From contig NZ_BAHD01000044.1 in the NCBI RefSeq assembly GCF_000298215.1, forward strand, positions 1 through 56,257: a DNA stretch of 56,257 nucleotides, given 5' to 3'. The notes beneath the pieces are model-generated. The model worked only from the letters and a program-made list of their open reading frames with translations. It ran no database searches and was not told where the DNA came from. The stretch is from Kineosphaera limosa NBRC 100340 (GTDB lineage: Bacteria > Actinomycetota > Actinomycetes > Actinomycetales > Dermatophilaceae). Positions 16,546-25,225 of this stretch are shown in pieces. The position numbers and the translations under genes were made by a program. Each line of letters starts with the position of its first letter. Positions within the stretch are counted from its first letter, which is position 1.

Positions 16546-16557
16546 GCGCCGATCATA
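16546..16557 (-). promoter_or_regulatory. Probable leaderless -10 box for the cmtR operon
   Basis: On the minus strand TATGAT (16557-16552) lies 6 bp before the ATG of cmtR at 16545, so transcription should begin at or next to the start codon. No clear -35 box or separate ribosome binding site is seen, in keeping with leaderless actinobacterial mRNAs. Confidence 0.5.
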
Positions 16558-16600
16558 GCCGGATGCCGGCCGTCCCGGCGCCTGAGCCGCGGCAAGCGTC

Positions 16601-17218
16601 CTAGGCGAGGGTGATCCAGTAGTCCCAGAACCGGACGGCGATCAGAGCCGCGACCACCAGGCACCATGTCGTGACGATCGTGACGGCGTAGTCTCCGACC
16701 CACCGTGGAAGCGCCCCGGCGCGGGACCACCGGGCCAGTACCGCGACGAACGCGGCCACGGTGACGACCCAGACCACCATGCAGTACGGGCACAGCGCAC
16801 CGATGCGGTGGACGCTCTGGAAGATGAGCCAGTGCACGAACACCGTGCCCAGCGCCGTACCCGCGGTCAGGCCGATCCAGTACCAGGACGGCAGCCGGGC
16901 GCCGCTGATGATCGTGACGGCGACGGTGACCAGGGCGGCGAAGCCGGCCACGCCCAGGATCGGGTTGGGGAACCCGAACAGCTCCGCCTGGGGGGTGCTC
17001 ATCACCGACCCGCAGCTCAGCAGCGGGCTGATGCTGCAGCTGGGCACGTAGCTCGGGTCGGCGACCAGCCGGATCTTCTCCACCAGCAGCACGAACGCCG
17101 CCGACAGACCGACCCAGCCGCACACGAGCAGGACCCACCCCACGGCCCTCCCGACCGGCGCGCCGGGCTCCTGGGAAGGAGCGGTGAGCGCGGCGGGCTC
17201 AGCGGTTGACGGCTGCAT
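16601..17218 (-). CDS. VKOR-family quinone-linked disulfide generator
   Basis: 205 residues from ATG 17218, which overlaps the 3' end of the DsbA-like gene by 20 bp. Vitamin K epoxide reductase homologue: a four-to-five-helix membrane enzyme that reoxidises a periplasmic-side thioredoxin-fold oxidase using quinone. The loop pair 'SCSISPLLSCG' and the active site 'LCPYC' (CxxC) are intact. The tight overlap with the DsbA-like gene makes them a redox pair for disulfide formation in exported proteins. Confidence 0.88.
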   Translation of the reverse strand: MQPSTAEPAALTAPSQEPGAPVGRAVGWVLLVCGWVGLSAAFVLLVEKIRLVADPSYVPSCSISPLLSCGSVMSTPQAELFGFPNPILGVAGFAALVTVAVTIISGARLPSWYWIGLTAGTALGTVFVHWLIFQSVHRIGALCPYCMVVWVVTVAAFVAVLARWSRAGALPRWVGDYAVTIVTTWCLVVAALIAVRFWDYWITLA

Positions 17219-17858
17219 CGATCTGGGCGCGGAAGTCGCCCTCGGAGGTGGGCTGCAGCAGCTCACCGTCCAGGAAGAAGGTCGGGGTTCCCTGGACACC
17301 CAGTGCCATGCCGTCCTGCCGGTCCTGCTCCACGCGCTGCTGGGTGGCGGGGTCGGCGACGGCGGCGTCGTAGGCGGCCATGTCCAGCCCGAGGTCCTGG
17401 GCGAACTGCCGGAACAGCGGCGCCTTGGAGTCCTGCTGCTCGCCCCATTCGCTCTGCGTCTGGTACATCCGCGTGTACATGTCCTCGAACCGGCCCTGCT
17501 GGGCCGCCGCCTCGACCGCCACCGCCGCGTTCATCGCGTTGGCGTGGCTGGGGATCGGGAAGTACCGGACCACGAACGTCAGCTCCCCGGCGTACTCCTC
17601 GCGGATCTGCTCCACCAGCGGGTAGGCCGCCAGGCACGCCTCGCACTCGAAGTCCAGGAACTCGACCAGCACCGGCGCGCCCTCACCGGCGTCGGAGAGC
17701 ACGTGGCTGTCCTCCCTCACGACCGGCACGGCCGAGCTCGTTCGCGCCGAGTCCGCGACACCGGTGCCGGACGGCGGGCGGGTCACGCCAACGGCGACGG
17801 CCACCACCGCAACGAAGACGGCGATCAGCAGGAGGGACAGGATCACGTTGCGCCGCAC
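17199..17858 (-). CDS. Membrane-anchored DsbA-like thiol oxidase
   Basis: 219 residues from GTG 17858, chosen because AAGGAG lies 5 bp upstream; the open frame extends further but lacks such a signal. One N-terminal hydrophobic anchor (about residues 4-24) precedes a DsbA/thioredoxin-fold domain. The active site is 'FECEAC' (C-x2-C with Glu-Ala) and the cis-proline loop is 'GTPTF'. Expected role: introducing disulfides in secreted proteins, with VKOR as its oxidant. The neighbouring metal exporters suggest oxidative or thiol stress under cadmium as context, but that is inference. Confidence 0.87.
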   Translation of the reverse strand: MRRNVILSLLLIAVFVAVVAVAVGVTRPPSGTGVADSARTSSAVPVVREDSHVLSDAGEGAPVLVEFLDFECEACLAAYPLVEQIREEYAGELTFVVRYFPIPSHANAMNAAVAVEAAAQQGRFEDMYTRMYQTQSEWGEQQDSKAPLFRQFAQDLGLDMAAYDAAVADPATQQRVEQDRQDGMALGVQGTPTFFLDGELLQPTSEGDFRAQIDAAVNR

Positions 17859-18010
17859 GGGCACTCCTTCATCAGGCGACACGGACGATCGGCCAGTCTG
17901 GCCGAGGATGCGGGAAGTCCCGACGCGGATCGTAGAGCCAGACCCTGAGAAGACTCTGGCCCGGTGCGACAAACGCCATTCGGACAGGGCAGGGACCGAT
18001 GCGCCCCTAC

Positions 18011-18601
18011 CTACAGGCCGAAGGCGCCACCTTCGACGAGGATCGCCACGCCGAGTCCGATCAGGACCAGAGGGAACAGGACGTGCTCCCAGCGTTCCAG
18101 GACCTCTGCGATGGGCCTACGGGTGGCGACGAACTTGGCGAGCAGGACAAGCACCATGACGAGGACGAGGAAGACGACGCAGTAGGCCACGACCGCGCCG
18201 GCGCCGACGGTGACGAAGACGGGGACGTAGACGCCGATGTTGTCACCGCCGTTGGCGAAGGTGACACCGGCGACCGTCAGGGCGCTGATCGTCTTGTCCG
18301 CGACCCGGTCGTCATCGTCTCCGTCGCCGCGCCAGACCTTCCATGCGGTCAGCAGGCCGAGCAGCAACGGGATGAGCCCGAAGTAGGCGATCGCCGACTC
18401 GGGCAGGAAGGTCACCGCGCCCAGGGAGACCAGTACCGAGACGACGAGTATGCCGCCGAAGCCCAGGTACTGACCCACGACGATCTTCCTGGTCGTGCCG
18501 CGCAAGCCGGCGCCCCGGGCGAAGAAGAGTGACAGCACGATGATGTCGTCGATGTTGGTGGCCATGAACAGCCCGAAGGCCTGCAGGACTGAGGTGAGCA
18601 C
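18011..18601 (-). CDS. cadD: CadD-type cadmium resistance transporter (copy 1)
   Basis: 196 residues, about five membrane helices, no ATP-binding motif. CadD-family proteins give cadmium resistance. Conserved family blocks 'ATNIDDIIVLSLFFARG' (helix 1) and 'TFANGGDNIGVYVP' (mid-protein) contain the acidic residues likely to hold the cation. Closely related to the copy at 27352 and ending in the same 'GGAFGL'. It lies 55 bp downstream of lspA and 152 bp upstream of the DsbA-like gene, all on the minus strand, without its own visible regulator. Confidence 0.88.
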   Translation of the reverse strand: MLTSVLQAFGLFMATNIDDIIVLSLFFARGAGLRGTTRKIVVGQYLGFGGILVVSVLVSLGAVTFLPESAIAYFGLIPLLLGLLTAWKVWRGDGDDDDRVADKTISALTVAGVTFANGGDNIGVYVPVFVTVGAGAVVAYCVVFLVLVMVLVLLAKFVATRRPIAEVLERWEHVLFPLVLIGLGVAILVEGGAFGL

Positions 18602-18656
18602 AGGGTGATGCCTTCGGTCGTGTGTGGTGGGTCAGGCGGGCGACGTGGCCACGCGG

Positions 18657-19328
18657 TCAGCCACTGGTGTCGGTCCCGGCCGGCTGCCGTGGTGAGCGCA
18701 GCTCGAGCAGCGCCAGCAAGACGACCCCGGTGACGATCGCGGTGTCAGCCAGGTTGAACGTGGGCCACCACCCGCTGTGCAGATAGTCGGTCACCACACC
18801 GTCAAGAGAGCGATCGATCCAGTTGCCGCACCCACCACCAAGAATCGCCGTCACTGCGGCGAGCCGCCAACAGTCCCACGTCGGAGCGGCCCGCCAGGCC
18901 ACGACGGCGATCGCGACGATGACCAGGCCGGTGAGCGCGACGACCAGTGCGGCCGGCGCGTCAGCGCCGAGGGAGAACGCCACCCCCGGGTTGTGACTCA
19001 GCACGAGGTCGACTGGACCCAGGGCCAGCCCCGCCTCCAGCGCGCTCTCAGCCCACGCCTTGACCAACAGGTCCGTCACCGCCACCGCCGCGGCACCGGC
19101 CACCAGGACGGCGCGACGCGGTGCCAGTTTCGTCACGGACGCTGCTGTCCATCCCACACGACGCCCACCAGGGGTCGTTGACACCCGCTGGCGGGGATCG
19201 GCCGGGGCAGAACCGGACACGCCTGCTGCTCGAGGGCCACGCGCCGCAAGGCGGTTGGAGCGCCTCTGGTTGCCCCCAGCTCCTGGCGGGTCAGGCTGGG
19301 ACCCACCGGGCGGGGTTAGAATCGACAT
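18657..19328 (-). CDS. lspA: Lipoprotein signal peptidase II
   Basis: 223 residues from ATG 19328. Removes the signal peptide from prolipoproteins. The core has four membrane segments, with both catalytic Asp residues in 'GNWIDRSLDGVVTDYL' and 'TFNLADTAI', and the conserved 'HNPGVAFS'. The N-terminal 64 residues are a Pro/Arg/Gly-rich extension not usual for LspA; a GTG at 19136 would give a family-sized protein of about 159 residues, but the promoter found supports the long start. LspA genes are known companions of cadmium operons; here it leads the lspA-cadD pair. Confidence 0.87.
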   Translation of the reverse strand: MSILTPPGGSQPDPPGAGGNQRRSNRLAARGPRAAGVSGSAPADPRQRVSTTPGGRRVGWTAASVTKLAPRRAVLVAGAAAVAVTDLLVKAWAESALEAGLALGPVDLVLSHNPGVAFSLGADAPAALVVALTGLVIVAIAVVAWRAAPTWDCWRLAAVTAILGGGCGNWIDRSLDGVVTDYLHSGWWPTFNLADTAIVTGVVLLALLELRSPRQPAGTDTSG

Positions 19329-19334
19329 GCGGCG

Positions 19335-19363
19335 ATGGTAGCGAGTGACGCTGCTGTCGGCAA
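19335..19363 (-). promoter_or_regulatory. Leaderless-type promoter for lspA
   Basis: Minus strand: -35 TTGCCG (19363-19358), 17-bp spacer, -10 TACCAT (19340-19335), then 6 bp to the ATG at 19328. The spacing places the transcript start at or beside the start codon, supporting the long N-terminus of LspA. Confidence 0.5.
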
Positions 19364-19639
19364 AGGGTAGAGTCGCACGGGCGGCCGTGTGGCCGGCTCG
19401 TCACCACCGTGGCGACCCTCAACCATCGCGTTCGGCAGGCAGAGTGGTAGCGGATGGAAGGTAAGCGGCATGGGCACCATAGGGCGACCCCGGGTGGAGC
19501 GAGGCGGTGGACGAGCAGGACGCCCCGACCCCCTCGAGCCGGCCAGCGGTCGACGGCCTCGCCGACAGACGATCTCGGTCGTGCGCTCGCGAGGCATGCT
19601 CGCAAACGGGGCACACGGCGACTTCGACGGGCTGCTCCG

Positions 19640-20236
19640 GTGACCCGCGGGCACCTCCTGGCCCTGCTCGCGGCCGTAGCAGTGGTCCTGGCCGGCTGCG
19701 GTGGCGAGGGCTCGACGATCAACGACCAGATGCGTCAGGGCGACCAGAAGGGATACGTCGCCGGTGACGGCACCATCCAGGTGCTGGCGCCGGAGGAGCG
19801 CGAGACCGTCATCACCCTGGAGGGGACGACCCTGGAAGACGAGGCGTGGTCCTCGCAGGACCACCTGGGCGAGGTCGTGGTGGTCAACGTGTGGGGGTCG
19901 TGGTGCGGGCCGTGCGTGGAGGAGGCGCCGGACCTGGAGGAGGTGGCCACCGAGTTCGCCGAGGCGGGTGAGCCGGTGCAGTTCATCGGGGTCAACAGCC
20001 GTGACTCGGTACCCAGCGCCCTGGCCTTCCAGCAGAAGTACGACGTGTCCTACCCCTCGCTCCAGGACGACGGCGGGCGCACCCGCGCCCAGCTGCAGGG
20101 GCTGGCCGTCGCGACGCCGACCACGATGGTCCTCGACGGACAGGGGCGCCTCGCCGCCCGGGTCAGCGGACCCGTGGAGGCGTCGACGCTGCGCGGCCTG
20201 GTCGAGGACGTGCTGAAGAGTGAGTCCGCCCGGTGA
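19640..20236 (+). CDS. TlpA/ResA-like lipoprotein thiol reductase
   Basis: 198 residues from GTG 19640; the frame is open further upstream, but this start puts a lipoprotein signal peptide at the N-terminus with lipobox 'VLAGC' (about residues 17-21). The thioredoxin-fold domain has active site 'WCGPC' and cis-Pro in 'ATPTTM'. Expected to keep apocytochrome c cysteines reduced for heme attachment, taking electrons from CcdA. As a lipoprotein it is itself a substrate for the LspA and Lnt carried in the same element. It overlaps ccdA as GTGA. Confidence 0.85.
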   Translation: MTRGHLLALLAAVAVVLAGCGGEGSTINDQMRQGDQKGYVAGDGTIQVLAPEERETVITLEGTTLEDEAWSSQDHLGEVVVVNVWGSWCGPCVEEAPDLEEVATEFAEAGEPVQFIGVNSRDSVPSALAFQQKYDVSYPSLQDDGGRTRAQLQGLAVATPTTMVLDGQGRLAARVSGPVEASTLRGLVEDVLKSESAR

Positions 20237-20979
20237 GCGAGGTCGTTCTCAGCGGGCCGCTGCTGCTGGCCGCCGCGATCGCCGCGCTGGCAGGTCTCGT
20301 CTCGTTCGCCTCGCCGTGCGTGCTACCGCTGGTCCCCGGCTATGTCGGTTACCTCTCGGGAATGGCGTCGCCCATGTCGGGCGCTCACGCGCCGGGGCGG
20401 TGGCGCCCGACGGTCGGGGCGCTGCTGTTCGTTATGGGTTTCTCGGCCGTCTTCATGGCGATGAGCGTGGTCATCTCCTCCCTGGGCATGGCCCTGGCGC
20501 AGCACCAGGGGCTGCTGCTGCGCCTGTCCGGCGCGGTCGTCCTCGGCCTCGGCCTGGTCATGCTGCTGCAGCCGACAGCATCAGTTTCGGTGCGATGGCG
20601 ACCGGCCGCCGGGATCGCCGGGGCTCCGCTGCTCGGGGTCGCCTTTGGCCTGGGATTCAGCGCCTGCACCGGACCGGCGCTCGCCGCGATCCAGACGCTC
20701 GGCACCTCGATCCTCCCGGGGGACGACCAGGTGGGCCGCGCCCTGGTGCTGGGCACCGCATACAGCCTGGGACTGGGGGTGCCGTTCGTGCTCGCCGCCG
20801 CCGGGCTGGGCTGGGCCAGCCGCGCCTCGCGCTGGCTGCGCGACCACTACCTGCTCGTGCAGCGCGTCGGCGGCGGGCTGCTCGTCCTCCTCGGCCTGCT
20901 CATGATCGCCGGCATCTGGGCCGAGGCCATGGCGTGGGTCCAGACCCGACTGACCAGCAACTTCACCACGGTGATCTGA
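20233..20979 (+). CDS. ccdA: CcdA-type thiol electron transporter
   Basis: 248 residues, six membrane helices, no soluble DsbD domains. Passes electrons from cytoplasmic thioredoxin to extracytoplasmic TlpA/ResA. The two membrane cysteines are in 'FASPCVLPLVPGY' (about residue 29) and 'GFSACTGPAL' (about residue 145), the CcdA/DsbD-beta pattern. GTG start overlapping the tlpA stop, so the two are translationally coupled. System II cytochrome c maturation context. Confidence 0.9.
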   Translation: MSEVVLSGPLLLAAAIAALAGLVSFASPCVLPLVPGYVGYLSGMASPMSGAHAPGRWRPTVGALLFVMGFSAVFMAMSVVISSLGMALAQHQGLLLRLSGAVVLGLGLVMLLQPTASVSVRWRPAAGIAGAPLLGVAFGLGFSACTGPALAAIQTLGTSILPGDDQVGRALVLGTAYSLGLGVPFVLAAAGLGWASRASRWLRDHYLLVQRVGGGLLVLLGLLMIAGIWAEAMAWVQTRLTSNFTTVI

Positions 20980-20980
20980 C

Positions 20981-22630
20981 ATGGCCAGCACGCGAACACC
21001 GGAACGGATCGAGCCGTCCTATCCCAAGGACCGCACCACCTTGGGCGGCCCCCGGCTCGGCGCACTGGGCTGGGCACGTTGGGCCTGGCGGCAGCTGACC
21101 AGCATGCGCACCGCCATCTACCTGCTTCTGCTGCTGGCGGCCGCGTCCTTCCCCGGCTCAATCTTCCCGCAACGTTCCGTGGACCCGGTGCAGGTGCGCA
21201 CCTTCTTCGAGAACAACCCCGACCTGGCGCCCTGGCTGGACCGGTTGTTCCTCTTCGATGTGTTCTCCTCCCCGTGGTTCGCCTCGATCTATCTGCTGCT
21301 GGTGATCAGCCTGGTCGGTTGCATCATCCCGCGGATGCGCCAACACTGGCGTTCGATCCGAGCCCAGCCGCCGCCGGCACCCCGGCGCCTGGCCAGGCTG
21401 CACGCCCGCGCCGACGGAACCCTCACCGCCGAGGCACCCGAGGTACTGGCCGCAGCCCGGCAGTCGCTGAAGGCGAAGGGCTACCGGCTGCGCGAGGCCG
21501 AAGACGGCGATCTCTGGGTCACTGGCGAGAAGGGGTACCTGAAGGAGACCGGAAACCTGCTCTTCCATCTGGCTCTGCTGGGTGTGATCGTCGCCTTCGC
21601 CGCCGGTAACCTGTTCGGCTGGCGCGGGGAGATCATCATCCAGGAGGGGCAGTCGTGGACGGCCACTGCCGGCACCTTCGACACGCTCAACTTCAGCCCG
21701 CTGGCCGGTGAGGGGGACATTCCCACGTTCACCGTGGAGCTCAACAAACTCGACGTAGCCTTCGAGAGTCAGGCCGAAGGCGCCCAGTTCGGCCAACCCC
21801 GCAGGTTCGACGGGTTGGCCACCGTCGAGGTCCCCGGCCGGGAACCCGAGCAGCAGGAGTTCGCAGTCAACCACCCGATCTCCGTGGCCGGAGACTCCAT
21901 CTTCCTGCTCGGCAACGGCTACGCCCCCATCGTGACCATCCGCGACCCCGACGGAGAAGTCCTCTACTCCGACGCGGTCACCTTCCTCCCACAGGACAAC
22001 AACTACGCCAGCGAGGGCGCCATCAAGGTCACCGCGCGAGACCCCGGCCTCGGTCTGGTCGGCGGCTTCCTACCGACCCTGCGCATTGATCCCGAGCTGG
22101 GGATGACGTCCTCCTTCCCCGGCCTGGTCGACCCCGTGCTGGCACTGACGGCATTCGAGGGAAACCTGTTCCCCGACGGGCGCCCGCAGTCGGTCTTCAA
22201 TATCGACACCGACCAGATGACCCAGCTCACCGACGAGGAGGGCAACCCCGTCGCGATGCTGATCCGCCCGGGCGAGTACTTCGAGCTACCCGACGGCACC
22301 ACCGTGGAGTTCGACGGCATAATCCGCTGGGCCGGGCTACTGGTGCGGCACGACCCGGGCCGGATACCAGCCCTGGGCTTCGCGATCGCCACCACCGTCG
22401 GCCTGGCCCTGATGCTCGGTATCAAGCGACGCCGGATCTACGTACGGATCAACCCTGAACACCCCATCAATGGTCCGATGCAGACACTAGTGAGCATCGG
22501 TGGCCAGTCCAAGGGCAGCGACCCCGGACTCCAGGCCGTCGTCGACGACGTCCTGCTCCGGATCACCGGGACCACGGGTGGCCGGACCAATACTCCTAAA
22601 ACCCACCATCGAGACAAGGACACGGTATGA
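20981..22630 (+). CDS. resB: ResB-like cytochrome c synthase subunit
   Basis: 549 residues, starting ATG 20981, one base after the ccdA stop. ResB/Ccs1 partners with CcsA to deliver and attach heme to apocytochrome c. Three N-terminal membrane segments ('TAIYLLLLLAAASFPG', 'SIYLLLVISLVGCIIP', and one near 195), a large extracytoplasmic region (about 225-450), and a final helix ('ALGFAIATTVGLALML'). Length is normal for the family. The 3' end overlaps ccsA as ATGA. Confidence 0.9.
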   Translation: MASTRTPERIEPSYPKDRTTLGGPRLGALGWARWAWRQLTSMRTAIYLLLLLAAASFPGSIFPQRSVDPVQVRTFFENNPDLAPWLDRLFLFDVFSSPWFASIYLLLVISLVGCIIPRMRQHWRSIRAQPPPAPRRLARLHARADGTLTAEAPEVLAAARQSLKAKGYRLREAEDGDLWVTGEKGYLKETGNLLFHLALLGVIVAFAAGNLFGWRGEIIIQEGQSWTATAGTFDTLNFSPLAGEGDIPTFTVELNKLDVAFESQAEGAQFGQPRRFDGLATVEVPGREPEQQEFAVNHPISVAGDSIFLLGNGYAPIVTIRDPDGEVLYSDAVTFLPQDNNYASEGAIKVTARDPGLGLVGGFLPTLRIDPELGMTSSFPGLVDPVLALTAFEGNLFPDGRPQSVFNIDTDQMTQLTDEEGNPVAMLIRPGEYFELPDGTTVEFDGIIRWAGLLVRHDPGRIPALGFAIATTVGLALMLGIKRRRIYVRINPEHPINGPMQTLVSIGGQSKGSDPGLQAVVDDVLLRITGTTGGRTNTPKTHHRDKDTV

Positions 22631-23664
22631 CCGACCCACAGCTGGCCCTGTCCAGCGACATCGCCATCTGGGCCAGCCTGGCCGTGCTCGCGCTGGCCCT
22701 CATCTCCTTCTCGGCACACCTGGCCGTCACCGGAACCGCCAGGGAACGCCACGATAAAATCAAGGCCCGCGAGAAGGTCCGCGTGGGTGTTGGCGCCGAC
22801 GGTGAGCAGCCAGCAGACACAGTCGTTGACGACTGTGCCACTGGACTGACGGACTCGACCACGCCGACCACCGCCGCAGTCGAGCCACCAACAGTCAGTC
22901 ATCCCGCCGAGGTCACCCGCCGCTGGGGCATCATCGGGGTCCAACTCACCTGGCTGGCGACCTTCGGAGTCGTCGGCGGCACGATCTTGCGTGGCCTGTC
23001 GGTACAACGCTGGCCGCTGGGCAACATGTACGAGTTCGCGATCGTCGCCGCATCCTTCGCCCTCATCGTCTACTCCACGTGGAGCCTGAAACGCGACCGG
23101 CTGTGGCTCGGTCCCTTCGTCGTGCTGCCAGTCATGGCCGTCCTTGGCGCTGGCAAGATCTGGTACACCGAGGCCTCCCAACTCATGCCCGCCCTGGACA
23201 ACACGATGTGGCTGTCCATCCACGTCACCCTCGCCACGCTGTCCGTGGCGCTGTTCATCATCGGGGCCGCCCTCGGCGTCGCCTTCCTGCTCCGCGACTC
23301 AGCCGAGAAGAGAAACCGCATCCGGGGTTGGCTGGCCGGCCTGCCCCAGGCAGACAAACTGGAGACGATGACCTACGGGATCCACATCTTCGCCTTCCCG
23401 CTCTGGACGTTCACCCTCATCACCGGCGCGATCTGGGCCGAGGTGGCCTGGGGCCGCTACTGGGGCTGGGACCCTAAGGAAATCTGGACCTTCATCATCT
23501 GGGTCGTCTACGCCGCCTACCTGCACTCCCGCGCCACCAGCGGCTGGACCAAACGACACGCCACCTACGTGGCACTCCTCGGCATGCTCTGCATCATCCT
23601 GAACTACACCGTCGTCAACCTGCTCATCACCGGCCTGCACAGCTACTCGGGGGTGAGCACGTGA
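22627..23664 (+). CDS. ccsA: CcsA-type heme handling protein
   Basis: 345 residues; heme exporter/attachment subunit of System II cytochrome c biogenesis (often called CcsB in actinobacteria). About eight membrane helices, with the tryptophan-rich signature 'WGRYWGWDPKEIWTFIIW' near residue 280 and heme-ligand His residues in neighbouring loops ('LSIHVTLA', 'TYGIHIFAFP', 'AYLHSRATSG'). Last gene of the tlpA-ccdA-resB-ccsA operon. The operon seems complete; whether it duplicates a chromosomal set cannot be told here. Confidence 0.9.
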   Translation: MTDPQLALSSDIAIWASLAVLALALISFSAHLAVTGTARERHDKIKAREKVRVGVGADGEQPADTVVDDCATGLTDSTTPTTAAVEPPTVSHPAEVTRRWGIIGVQLTWLATFGVVGGTILRGLSVQRWPLGNMYEFAIVAASFALIVYSTWSLKRDRLWLGPFVVLPVMAVLGAGKIWYTEASQLMPALDNTMWLSIHVTLATLSVALFIIGAALGVAFLLRDSAEKRNRIRGWLAGLPQADKLETMTYGIHIFAFPLWTFTLITGAIWAEVAWGRYWGWDPKEIWTFIIWVVYAAYLHSRATSGWTKRHATYVALLGMLCIILNYTVVNLLITGLHSYSGVST

Positions 23665-23872
23665 CGCCTTCCGCTACACCGTGAATGCGGCTGATGAACG
23701 CCAGCAACCCCAAGAACGTCGACTCCGACCACTACCAGCAAGATCATGGCCGTCAAGTGACCGACGCCCGTGGCCAAGACGGACCCGACCTGAAACGCCA
23801 TCCCGCAATCGCTGGCCTCCAGCGACGTCATGTCCCTGGGGCACCAGGGCCTAAAGCGTGGCTACCTGGAAC

Positions 23873-24500
23873 TCAAGAAGTCGGACGCAGGCGTCCAATC
23901 CCGGGGACGAACCGCCCCACGCGGGCGGCATAGTCGGCATAGGCCCGCCCGTGCGTGGCCAGCAGGTGCGGCTCCTCGACGGCGCGGACCTGCATCTGGA
24001 TGCCCGCATAGACCAGGACCAGGCCCGCCAAGGCAACAAGGTTCGGGGAGGCCAACGCGAGCCCGGTGAAGGTGATAAGAGCGGTGGTGAAGATCGGGTT
24101 GCGGACGAACGCGAAAGGCCCGGAGGTGACCAGCTCGGTGCGTTCTGTCGGGTCGACACCGATGCGCCAGGCGGTGCCCATGGCCAGCTGCGCAGCGTAG
24201 GTGCAGAAGATGCCTGACGCGGCCACCACGGCCGCTGCAGTGCGCAGGGCCGGCGAGCTCAGCGGTGACACCACCGGGTCGAGCCCGAGTAGGTCTGCGA
24301 CCGGTGCGGCGACGCCGACCAGGAGAGAACCCGCACCGCTGATGCGATTGGCCCACCACTGCCGGGTGCCGCGCGCGGCGGCCGCGAAGCGGAATCCGCT
24401 GTCACCGGTGCGCCGCCGCTGGACGGCCATGCGACCCACCCCCGGCGAGCAAGGCCCACACGACGAACAGCGCCAGACCGAGGATCGCATGGCCGCTCAC
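23873..24500 (-). pseudogene. Isoprenylcysteine-methyltransferase-like membrane protein, frameshifted
   Basis: ICMT/PEMT-family integral membrane methyltransferase. The conserved C-terminal block is present ('GPFAFVRNPIFTT', then 'EEPHLLATHGRAYADYAARV'). The natural start is probably GTG 24500, overlapping the upstream methyltransferase stop as GTGA; it encodes a hydrophobic helix ('ILGLALFVVWALLAGG') and then the frame is lost in a G-rich tract near 24425. The rest continues in another frame, from 'MAVQRRRTGDSGFR' onward. A single base indel explains this; it could be a sequencing error. Confidence 0.7.
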
Positions 24501-25120
24501 AGCGGACCTGGGCTCGCGGCCGCCGGCTTGACGGCGACGCCGAGGACGAAGTCACCGAAGAACCGTGTCACAGCAGGGACCGGCAGCGACAGACCCAGCT
24601 CCCCCAGCGCCTCGACGAACTCCTCGGCGCTGAACCGGTCGACCTTCGGGTGCTCGAGGAACGTGCGGTAGGACCAGCGCTGCAACGCGTGGCGGGTGAC
24701 CTCTTCAAACACAAGCTGCCCGCCCGGGCGCAGCACCCGCACCGCCTCGGCCACCGCCTCGCGCCAGACCGGGACGTGGTGGACCACCGCGAAGTCCACG
24801 ACGGCATCCACCGCCGCGTCGGCGACCGGCAGCGCGCATGCGTCACCGACGCGCACATCGACCCGCGACCCGAACCGCGCCAAGCGCCGCCGGGCACGCT
24901 GGACCATCACCGGGTCCAGATCCACCGCTGTGACATGCGCGGCGCCCCACCGCTGCAGCAGCAGCTCGGCACCGGCGCCGCGCCCACAACCGATCTCGAC
25001 CACGCGCAGGCCGGCGATCCGGGCGCCCAGACGCTCCAACAGCGGCAGTTCGTACGAACGCTGCAGCCACGCCCGGGGTGGGCTGTCGACGAGCATCGTC
25101 TCGATCCGGTTCATCAGCAC
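24497..25120 (-). CDS. Class I SAM-dependent methyltransferase
   Basis: 207 residues from GTG 25120, with GGGAGG about 6 bp upstream. Rossmann-fold methyltransferase: motif I 'VVEIGCGRGAGAELL' (about 40-54), motif II acidic 'TAVDLDPVMV', post-motif 'DAVVDFAVVHHVPVW', 'VLRPGGQLVFEEV'. Substrate unknown; pairing with the ICMT-like gene by stop/start overlap suggests a joint role, for example methylating a small molecule or metalloid, but nothing in the sequence proves it. The pair sits among metal genes of element II. Confidence 0.8.
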   Translation of the reverse strand: MLMNRIETMLVDSPPRAWLQRSYELPLLERLGARIAGLRVVEIGCGRGAGAELLLQRWGAAHVTAVDLDPVMVQRARRRLARFGSRVDVRVGDACALPVADAAVDAVVDFAVVHHVPVWREAVAEAVRVLRPGGQLVFEEVTRHALQRWSYRTFLEHPKVDRFSAEEFVEALGELGLSLPVPAVTRFFGDFVLGVAVKPAAASPGPL

Positions 25121-25225
25121 AGCTGCCCTCCCTGGGCCTCGGTCTTGCCTCGTTGCCGTTCATCCCGCATGGACGCTAGCATCGACCAATACCGATCATC
25201 GCTGCAAGTCCAAATCTACGTAGCC

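Noticed and set aside
18003-18016. CCTACCTACAGG near the cadD stop as another transposon tip
   Set aside because: Only five or six bases match, and none of the inner end motifs or repeats is present.
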